Below, one piece after another: positions 10,791-17,579 of a stretch of 17,579 nt of DNA. Origin of the DNA: Chlamydomonas sphaeroides (taxonomy: Eukaryota; Chlorophyta; Chlorophyceae; Chlamydomonadales; Chlamydomonadaceae); contig BDDC01000910.1 in assembly GCA_001662425.1 (NCBI GenBank), positions 14,738-32,316 of the forward strand. The letters run 5' to 3'. The notes below the pieces were generated by a model that searched no databases, was not told the DNA's origin, and was given only the letters and a program-made list of their open reading frames with translations. How positions within the stretch are numbered: the stretch's first letter is position 1; each line of letters opens with the position of its first letter. A program made the translations under genes and the position numbers.

Positions 10791-10864
10791 CCACATTATG
10801 ACTGACCGTGTGGTCTGGTCTATCTGGGTGGCCTTTTGCACCCATGCGCAGCTGGGACAGGTTT
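10791..10864 (-). repeat. Dispersed repeat, right copy of the inverted pair
   Basis: Reverse complement of the repeat at 6345-6429, with most of the blocks conserved and about 13 bases fewer in the middle. No coding role is visible and no target-site duplication can be made out. It may be a transposon end or a short dispersed repeat. Confidence 0.7.
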
Positions 10865-11355
10865 GATGTGAACGGCGTACATATCATTCATTTGACTCAT
10901 GCGCCTCCGTGATACATTCAGACGTGTGCTGTGCTGCCATCACGGACACGCACATGTGATGCCGTCCTGGTGACACCAGGCTGGTGTTGATTACTGGTGG
11001 CAAGGGCGGTCCCAGGTTGCGGATGGGCTGCATGTCGGCTAGCGATGGCTGCGCTGCTTAGGCGTGGCCGTGGGTGGCGATAGTTAGCTGGTGGCTGTGG
11101 ACGTACGTGACCCAGTGGCCCTGATCCATGTTCCGTACTGCTCGCTGCAACCGTTGCGCTGTCGATATGTATCTTGCCTCGCCTCGTCTTCTTCCAAATA
11201 GCAGCACCGATCTGTGCGCATGCGGCAAGGGAAAGCAAGGCCTACCAAGCTGAGGTGGTGGCGAGGGCAGAAGTTGGCGGCGTGCGGGTGGCTGTCACGT
11301 ACCAAGGCCGTAGCCCGGAATGTGACTGTCAACTGCAAAGCTGACAGCCCACCAA

Positions 11356-11417
11356 TGCATGTGTTCCCTCGCTCCCCTGCGGCCTGCGTGGAGCAGGGGA
11401 GCGAGGAAACACATGCA
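11356..11417. repeat. Near-perfect hairpin, 25-bp stem and 12-nt loop
   Basis: The left arm 11356-11380 (starting TGCATGTGTTCCCTCGCT) and right arm 11393-11417 are reverse complements except at one position, which would form a G-U or A-C wobble in RNA depending on the strand. The loop is 11381-11392. The length is compatible with a small-RNA precursor or a cruciform, but arms this perfect could also be the remains of a palindromic insertion. It lies about 0.5 kb upstream of the metallopeptidase start. Confidence 0.85.
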
Positions 11418-11943
11418 ATAGTGGTCTGTTTCCCCTGGCGCGGAGTGACACCAATCATCAAGTGGATTCCTCCCGTGTGCCGTCGCGTCGTGCGCGCAGC
11501 TCGTTGTAACCGAACGTGGCTCAAGCGACGCTCAGATTGTGGCCGTGTTCATGTTGTAAGCTCAAACTGGCTAACGGTAGGGGCCATACGAACGCGCCAT
11601 GCTACCCCACCGCGGGCCAGCGCAAGGCCGGGGACGAGCGGGGATGCGCGAGGGTCCGAGGGCGGAACGCCACACACATCCCGGCACACCCGAACGCCAA
11701 TTTGGCACTCGTGAATGTCGAGGGGTAGGCGATAGTCAAAATGCCTCTTCTAACACAGCCCTGAAAGACACTTGCGACACGAAGTAACCAAACAGGTTAT
11801 ACTGAGGGGCTAGGCAACTATCGCAACTATCGCTGAGGCCATATAGATGTCTGCCTCTAAACGCAACGCAACTGCGACCTCACCAGCGCGGAGGAATAGC
11901 TGTCATAGTGTTCATTGACAAGGATGCACCAGCCGCTGCCTTG

Positions 11944-14900
11944 ATGATTGTGAAAACATGCACTGGGCGCTGTGGCAGCCTCGCGGCGCCGGTCGCCGGT
12001 GGCTCTTGGCGCGGCGGATGCATCGGCCCCTTCTTCAGCGCGGTGCTCCTCGCAGCCATGGCGGCGGGCGTGGACCTTAAGTCTGATGCCAAGGGTGCGC
12101 CGTCGCCGGAAGGGGCATGCGTCGGTCGCCGTCCTCGCGTGTGGCCCGAAGCTCGCTCGCGGCGGGAGCCCGCCTGCGCGCTGCCGACGTGGGGCTCACA
12201 CACCTCTCCCACGCATGCAAGGGGAACTCTTACACCCTGCCACCCCATCTCCTACCTCGCAGGGCCGCATCCCGCTGGCGCCTTTGAGGCGCATTTCTTG
12301 CCGGGCGACCCGGGCAGTTCCTTCGGGCGCCGCGCTGCCCACACAGCAGCAGCTGCCGGCCGCCAGCGCGCCCTTCGGACCTGGCCCCACCTGGACCTCG
12401 AGCCCCGGCATGGCGCAGCAGCCAAACCGCCCCTAGCAACGCGCCAAGCTGCTGATGGCGGGGAAAGCGATGATTACGAGGCGCAGGAGGACCCTCGCTT
12501 CACGCAGCGCAGCGCCGCGCTGGATGGAGACATCGAGATATGGGTGAGGCCCGCGCTGTGTTCCGCGCTTCGCCGCTGTACGGTGGACAGAGGCTGCCAC
12601 GGGCGGAGTTGGGCCTCTGTGCGCAGTTTGCACGGCCCATTTGGGAGAGTGCGCAGCACCGCTCGTGCGATGGCGGGGTGGGCCACGGCGGGCTGGGGCA
12701 CGTGCGCCACGGCGGGGCCCAACAGCGGCGGCACCAAGCGCAGGTCGGCGGACTAGCTACACGCGCTGCCCACCGCATCCTGATTGTGCATGCGGACGGC
12801 CGTACGTGTGTGCGCTCGCGTGAGTCCCTGCCCTGCCCTCGGGGCCCCCACCCATGTCCGCCCCATCTCGGCAGGCGTACGACGAGGTGACGTCCGCTGC
12901 CGTACAGCGCACGTCGCAGGTGCTCGACCGCATGCTGTCGTTCACACCGCAGCACATGCGGGTGGGTGGCTGCTGCGGCACGGCGCCGTCGGTGGGGGCC
13001 ATCGACCCATCGTGGGGTGGGGCGGCGCTTGCCCCGGCAGCCGCAGCGCTTGGCTGGCTGGCATGACCGCACCACAGCAAGCTATGCCGGTGGACGGCGC
13101 TGTTGCGCGTAGCTGTAGGAGCCGCCCGCGCTCCTAGCTGCGGCAGCAGCAGTCCGCTCTGAGCTAGGGCCCCGGGCCCATGGCTGCTCTGCGCCGTGTG
13201 AGCTAGCAGGCAGCTACCTGTGCTGCTATTTAGCTCACTGCCCCTCGCGTATTGATGGCTGTTGATGGTGTCGGACCGCGTGCGCCTGCAGGCGCGGCTG
13301 AGGGCCAACCGGCCCCGGCTGGTGGTGATGGGTCGGCGGCAGCTGTTCACCGAGATGCCCGGCCTGCGTCAGTACCACAACCGCACCCGGCAGGGCGAGG
13401 TACGCTGAGAAGAAGAATTCGTTACACCGCCTCCCCCAGGAGGAGTAGAGCTTTGTTTCCTCTACACATCAATGCACACAGAGTCAGATCACGCAAACCA
13501 CACAACACACGGCAGCACCAGCAGGCAAGACAGGGCACTCCAAGCATTAGCACGATGCGGCGCGCGCGGACGGGGCGAGCACGCCCAGCCCCATACCAGC
13601 AAGGAAGACGCCGACGATCCACGCATGACGTCCGATACATCCGGCTGAAAGCTAAGCTGTTCTTGTAAACTTGATCGTGTAGTAATTTGTTATGTTTGCA
13701 AATGAAAAACGGATGGGGCTGCCATAAGCTCCATTGTCCATGTCCAAAGTGCCTTTTTCAGCCTGTAAGCTCCTCCTGCGGGGGGCGGTGTAACGAATTC
13801 TTCCTCTTCTTCTGCAAGCCTTCCGCGCTGCGCTCGCGCCCTGGCTAAGGCCCCGGCTTCAGCCTCGTCCTGGCAGAGCGCCCCGCGTCAGCGGCCGCCT
13901 GCACGGCCGCGTCAGCCGCGGCCCTCCACGCGACCACACACACGCGGGAGCTCCCTGCTGCCGAGCGCGATTCTCCTGGCCACCACAGCGTCCGCCTGAC
14001 GCGTCCGCGCGGCAACCTCTGCCCGATGCGCATCCCCTGGTGTGCCCTGCCTTGCTCGTGTGAGCCCAGCGAGCGCCGGTCCCCGGGAGATTGGGCCGCT
14101 TGCTCGCTCGCGGTGCAGCATCCCTGCTCGTGCTCAGTCGCGAGGAGATCCCGGTCGCGATCCTGGGCTTCTCAGCGCCCGTCGCGCCCGTGTCGCCGCC
14201 CGCCCCAACCTCAACCCAAGTCTCACCCTGGGTGCCCGCTGGTGGCTCGTACCCTGGCTAACAACAGCGCCTGTCCACACCAGCCGAGCCACGCAGCTCG
14301 GTGCGGCCATCGCGCGCACGCCTCCCGATACCCCTCCACCTCCTCACGCACCTGCTCCCCGCCTCCCCTCCCTGCCGCCCTCCAGTCCGGCTACCCCTGG
14401 CGCTACGTGCGCGGCGTCACGTCCTGGCCGTCCTGGCGCCACGCAGCCTGGGTGGCGGAGGAGGACGTCATGGAGACCTACGACGGGCCGCCGCTCACGT
14501 GAGCTGACCCACGCCTGCTGACCGGTGCCCGCGGCGCAGCCAGCCATGACGTGGTGCTGCATGCGGCAGGGGTTGCGCCGCCATGCCCTGTGGGGCCCTG
14601 TGGGGCGGTGGTGACGTGGCCCCTCCCTGCGTGCCGCCTCTTCTGCCTGTTGGGGCGGCGGTGACGTGGCCCCTCCCTGCGTGCCCCGTCTGCTGCTCCG
14701 CCCCGCCAGCAACGCCGCTCCCGTGCAGAGCATCCTGGTGCACGAGGTGAGGGCCCGGGGCCGGGGCGCCAACAACACATGCGATGCAGCGACACGCCCC
14801 GGTACCGGCGCACACTGGGCCTCGTGGCCAGGTCGCACGCGCCCGCCCTGGGTGCACCTTGGACCGCCCGCCCTGGGTGCACCTAGGACCGCCCGCCCCG

Positions 14901-17391
14901 CCTCAACTCGGGGTCAGGGCTCCACCGGCGTCTTTGTGAGCGGCTGCTCGGCCGAGGACACGCTCGGCTCTGGGACAGCTGCGACGACAAGGCTCTGGCA
15001 GGAGGCCGCGGCCACCCACCCGCCCAACCAAACCGCCTCTTACCCCGCCTCCCTCCCCCGCCGTGTCCCACACCGCCCCACCCACGCCCCACCACCACCC
15101 CAGGCCGCCCACCTGCTGATGCAGTGGGGCTTCTCCGCCTGCGAGCTGCAGCGGGTGCGGGCGGCCTACCGCGCGGCGCAGCGCTCCGAGGCCTACTCCC
15201 CGGGTGCGTGGCTGGCCCCCGGGAGGAGGGGCACCGCACACGGTGGTAGCGGGCAGGTGGCGCTGCGGGCTGGGTGGGCTGGGTGGGCTGGGCCGTGAGC
15301 CGACCTGTGGTGGCCGTGAGCCGTGCCTGCGGGTTCGCTGGGAGGCCCCAAACCATGGGTAGGGAGAGGGCGGAGGCGCTCGACTGGGGCCCGGCCGCCG
15401 GCGGCGGTTGCTGCGGTGCTGAGGCCTGAGCACCTGCTGGGGTTGGGGCCCTGGCCCGTACAGCTGAGGTTGGGGGCTCGAGCTGGGCCGGGGGACGGCG
15501 GGCGGCGTGGGAAGGCGGCTGTGTGCGCGGGGCGGGAAAAGCACGGCTCTGGCCGAGGGGCGAGCGCAGAGCCCGTCGGCTTGGCCGCAGAGCCGCGCCC
15601 CGCGACAAGCTGCACGCACCGCCCTCCTTGGTCGCGTTGTATGCCGTTCAACTGCCGTATTGCGCCTGACCGTACGCGCGTACGTACCGCGCCTGTCGTG
15701 CCCTCTTGTCGTACACGCAGACGCGTACGTCATGTACGACGACCGCGAGTATTGGGCCACGTTGAGTCAGTCCTGGTTCGAGGCGGCGGCCGACACCTCG
15801 CTCAACGACGGAGTGCTGGACCGCCAGGCGGTGGTGGCTCGGGACCGCGACGCGGCTGAGCTCCTGGCGCTGGTGGGTCCCTGGGGCAGGGAGCGGGATG
15901 AAGAGACCAGCAGGGCTCGGCGTCCCTAGGCTGGGATGCGCGGGTCGCGCTCGGAGCGGTGGCGTCAAGCGGCACGCAACCCGCGTTGTGCCTCCGGGCG
16001 CTATGGGCTCGGCGCCCAAACACAACCCGGGCTTCGGCCCTTGTTCACCTGCTGTCCGCGCCGCCGTACCGCAGGCGTACGGCACCAACCCGTGGCGCTT
16101 CACGGACGACTGCATCCGCTGCCGTGCGGCCTGGCCCTGGGAAGCTGCCCGGCGCCTGGCGGCCACTGCCGTACACGGGGCTGCGGTGCCGTACACGGGC
16201 GGCAACGCATGTCCCTTACTGCAGCCGGGAAGCTGCGCCGACGCCGCCGTGACGTGCCCGTACTACGCCGTGTACGGCACCACGTGTACGGCGGATCCGG
16301 GTACGGACCCCGACGGCGACGCGCCGCCGGCGGCGGACTGTGCCGAGAGCTGCGACGGCACCGGCGGCGCCGCCAGCAGCTGCCGCTACGACCCGCCGCT
16401 CACGCCTTGCCTTGATGTTGGCCAGGACTGTGCCGAGCGTGTGCGCGGTGCTGAGTGCGCCGGGGCCCAGGCCGCGGCCGAGTGCGCCGCCAGCTGCGGC
16501 GCCTGCGGGCCGGCGGCGGCGCCGCCGCCAGCGTGCGCGGACAGGCAGGCCATATGCGGGTCCTGGGCCGCCGCCGGCTTCTGCAACAGCCCTAGCTGGC
16601 GAGACTACATGGCGACAGAGTGCCGTCTGGCGTGCGGCTTGTGTAGTGACGGCCGGGGCGTGGCTGCGGCGGCTCCGCCGCCGCCAGGCCGGCGCGCGGA
16701 ACCGCCGCCAAGCGGCTCCGCCGCCGCCGACCCGTGCACCGACAGCGGCCCCGTCGTGTGCGACACGCTTGCGGCGGCGGGGCTGTGCAGTACCGGCGGA
16801 CAGGCGTGGCGGGTGTGGATGGCGACGGCGTGCCCGGCATCGTGCGGCGCGTGCTCGGGGCCGGCGCCACCGCCGGCGGACCGGCGGCCGCCGCCACGGT
16901 CTCCGCCGCCGGCGGCAGCGACGTGTGCGGACAAGGACCTCGTCGTGTGTGCTGACCTGGCGGCGGCAGGGGTGTGCTCCGCGAATGAGGACTGGCAGGC
17001 TTGGATGGGCGTCGCGTGCCCAGCGGCTTGCGGTGCGTGTCCGGGGTCGGCGGTGGTGACGCCGCCGCCGTCGATGACGGCGAGAATCCCACCGCCAGCG
17101 CGCCCGCCGCCACCCAAGCGCCTGCCGCCGCCGCCGCCGCGGTCACGACCGCCGCCGCCAGCCAGGAGTCCGCCGCACCCGCGGCCGCCGCCCCGTCTTC
17201 GGCCGTCGCCACCACCGTCGCGGCCACCTCCGCGGCCCCGTCTGTCACCACCGCCGCCACGGTCACCGCCAAGCCCACGGCCGTCGCCGCCGCGGCCACC
17301 CCGGGAGCCGCCGCGGCCGCCGCCACCAGCAAGGCAGCCGCCGCCGCCGCCACGCCGGCGGCCATCGCCACCACCGCCGCATCAACGATAG
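11944..17391 (+). CDS. Predicted zinc metallopeptidase with ShKT domains and proline-rich tail, nine exons
   Basis: Predicted secreted or surface-anchored HExxH peptidase. Proposed exons: 11944-12094, 12263-12543, 12875-12961, 13292-13399, 14386-14498, 14710-14746, 15104-15203, 15721-15872, 16075-17391; all GT-AG, phases consistent, 781 aa. Residues about 31-43 (FFSAVLLAAMAAG) are hydrophobic and may be a signal anchor. The catalytic part runs about 145-365: AYDEVTSAAVQR, a strand LVVMGRRQLFTEMPG, ILVHE|AAHLLM with His258, Glu259 and His262, then DREYWATLSQSWF, whose Glu302 is the likely third zinc ligand, and NPWRFT. Order and spacing fit gluzincin-like secreted peptidases with an ATLF-like fold; this is from memory of the family, not a search. 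A Cys-rich part follows, then four ShKT-like units and a Pro-rich tail. The N-terminal two exons are least certain: 11944 is the first ATG in the open frame, and the GTGCGC donor at 12095 was chosen because it restores phase. Exon 6 could instead begin at 14731. Confidence 0.72.
13412..13803. mobile_element. MITE-like element with terminal inverted repeats, inside an intron
   Basis: The left end 13412-13453 and right end 13767-13803 are inverted repeats. The outer 20 nt (GAAGAATTCGTTACACCGCC) are perfect, followed by CCCCC/AGGAGG-type blocks with a few mismatches and a 3-nt indel, down to AGCTT. Purine-rich GAGAA and CTCTTCTTCT lie outside the ends, so the true boundaries may be some bases further out, and I could not define a target-site duplication. 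The roughly 0.4-kb interior has no transposase; it is less GC-rich near its right side. The element sits in the intron 13400-14385 of the metallopeptidase gene, 12 nt after the splice donor. Confidence 0.8.
14601..14685. repeat. 35-nt direct repeat with 50-nt period in an intron
   Basis: Copies at 14601-14635 and 14651-14685 share TGGGGCGG(T/C)GGTGACGTGG followed by CCCCTCCCTGCGTGCC, with a single difference. They lie in the intron before the exon that carries the HE half of the zinc motif. Confidence 0.85.
14710..14746 (+). other. Small exon carrying the HE half of the HExxH zinc motif
   Basis: Encodes NAAPVQSILVHE after a split Thr codon, with a GTGAGG donor directly behind the Glu codon. 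The next exon begins at 15104 with GCC GCC CAC, so splicing in phase 0 gives VHE-AAH. An alternative acceptor at 14729-14730 would make the exon 16 nt (14731-14746) and also keeps phase. Either way the metal-binding and catalytic residues His258/Glu259 and His262 come from different exons. Confidence 0.7.
14841..14890. repeat. 25-nt tandem repeat, two full copies plus a partial
   Basis: GCCCGCCCTGGGTGCACCT followed by TGGACC or AGGACC occurs at 14841-14865 and 14866-14890, and a partial GCCCGCCCCG follows. It lies in the intron that separates the two halves of the HExxH motif. Confidence 0.85.
16408..17040 (+). other. Array of ShKT-type cysteine domains
   Basis: Four units can be read in the last exon of the metallopeptidase gene. 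Units 2-4 are clear ShKT domains with six cysteines: 16534-16644 (residues about 497-533), 16735-16854 (564-603) and 16924-17040 (627-665), all with a CxxxCxxC ending such as CPASCGAC. Unit 1 (16408-16506, residues 455-487) is shorter and diverged. Units 2-4 are separated by linkers rich in Pro, such as APPPPGRRAEPPPSG. ShKT domains are disulfide-bonded modules that often accompany secreted enzymes; here they may target the peptidase to a substrate or to the cell wall. Confidence 0.85.
17080..17388 (+). other. Proline-rich, hydroxyproline-rich-glycoprotein-like C-terminal tail
   Basis: About 100 residues made almost entirely of Pro, Arg and Ser, with many PPPP, SPPPP, RPPP and PSPPP blocks. 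Such Ser-Pro-Pro blocks are typical of hydroxylated and glycosylated rods in volvocine cell-wall and extracellular-matrix proteins. The high Arg content makes the tail very basic, which is less usual. The codons are repetitive (CCG/CCA, CGG), so replication slippage is likely. Confidence 0.85.
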
Positions 17392-17442
17392 CGTCTGCTG
17401 CCTATCTTCATACTTGATTGGCGTCATGCATTTATGTGTCTA

Positions 17443-17447
17443 TGTAA
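17443..17447 (+). terminator. TGTAA polyadenylation signal of the metallopeptidase gene
   Basis: TGTAA lies 52 nt after the TAG stop. This pentamer is the usual poly(A) signal in Chlamydomonas and Volvox, and cleavage would be expected some 10-20 nt downstream. The A/T-richer composition here contrasts with the coding sequence and fits a 3' UTR. The short distance is unusual for these algae, whose 3' UTRs are often longer. Confidence 0.6.
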
Positions 17448-17559
17448 GTAAGTTGTTGTGAATGATTGCGCGCGCATTCTTCCCCGGGTGCTGGCTTGTT
17501 TCTTGTTAATCAGAACCAAGGTTGCCAGAGACGAGCTAGGTGGTTGCGGTGCACGTGAT

Positions 17560-17572
17560 GGGGGGGGGGGGG
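17560..17572. repeat. Run of 13 G near the window end
   Basis: A homopolymer of 13 G followed by CAAGGGG. It is not a telomere-type array. Such runs often coincide with sequencing gaps or contig ends, so its length is uncertain. Confidence 0.8.
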
Positions 17573-17579
17573 CAAGGGG

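Larger units (their letters stand above)
9892..11943. other. Intergenic region between lipase B and the metallopeptidase gene
   Basis: No supported coding sequence. It should include the 3' UTR of lipase B and the promoter and 5' UTR of the next gene. I see no TGTAA signal close behind the lipase B stop; one at about 11554-11558 lies too far away. It contains the right copy of the inverted repeat (10791-10864) and a strong hairpin (11356-11417). At about 11813-11832 CAACTATCG occurs twice in tandem. A short open frame starts at ATG 11845 (MSASKRNATATSPARR..., ending at a TGA near 11915) just upstream of the metallopeptidase start and could be an upstream ORF, but nothing proves it is translated. 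Confidence 0.5.

Noticed and set aside
15898..16074. Upstream part of the last metallopeptidase open frame as coding sequence
   Set aside because: The open frame extends upstream, but the GTGGGT donor at 15873 and the CAG acceptor at 16072-16074 join ELLAL to AYGTNPWRF in phase, while the intervening translation resembles intron sequence.
16592..17374. Minus-strand frame of 260 codons rich in Ala
   Set aside because: It is the reverse reading of the ShKT and proline-rich exon (CCG read as CGG, GCC repeats). The + strand frame has regularly spaced cysteines, so the minus frame is a shadow.
17560..17579. G-rich end as a telomere
   Set aside because: There is only one homopolymer run and no TTTTAGGG-type array as in green algal telomeres.
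1..17579. tRNA, rRNA or CRISPR arrays
   Set aside because: I saw no cloverleaf-like gene, no rRNA sequence and no regularly spaced repeat-spacer array. A weak or intron-bearing tRNA could escape reading by eye; a covariance-model scan would settle it.

Overview
The window looks like nuclear DNA of a green alga, most likely a volvocine (Chlamydomonas/Volvox-type) chlorophyte. It is very GC-rich, its genes are split into many short exons with GT-AG introns of roughly 100-400 bases (donors mostly GTGAG, GTGCG or GTACG), one protein ends in a hydroxyproline-rich, cell-wall-type proline tail, and that gene is followed by a TGTAA polyadenylation signal of the volvocine type. The species cannot be named from the sequence. 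All coordinates of multi-exon genes are my own manual splicing, checked by reading-frame phase and, for the two lipases, by alignment of the copies with each other.

Layout, all genes on the + strand: 1-1237 has no supported gene; 1238-4382 is class 3 lipase copy A (seven exons, 577 aa); 4383-6837 is a repeat-bearing intergenic stretch; 6838-9891 is class 3 lipase copy B (seven exons, 613 aa); 9892-11943 is intergenic and contains a near-perfect 25-bp-stem hairpin; 11944-17391 is a nine-exon gene for a predicted secreted or membrane-anchored zinc metallopeptidase joined to a row of ShKT domains and a proline-rich tail (about 781 aa); 17392-17579 is its 3' flank, ending in a run of 13 G.

The two lipases are tandem paralogues. 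Exons 2, 3, 5 and 6 have exactly the same length in both, all intron phases match, and the catalytic Ser, Asp and a candidate His fall at matching spacings. They differ in the N-terminal insertion (B only), in the long C-terminal extension (an 18-nt/hexapeptide repeat in A only) and in a His-to-Gln change in A after the catalytic Asp. A short 'ESELAWA' tail motif survives at both C-termini. A 56-nt tract round the nucleophile is identical in both genes although the rest has diverged, which may point to gene conversion.

The third gene is the most unusual: its HExxH zinc motif is cut by an intron between E and xxH, the first half lying in an exon of only 37 (or 16) nt. The intron after its fourth exon carries a roughly 0.4-kb terminal-inverted-repeat element starting 12 nt inside the donor site. 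I see no evidence that this gene works with the lipases beyond adjacency.
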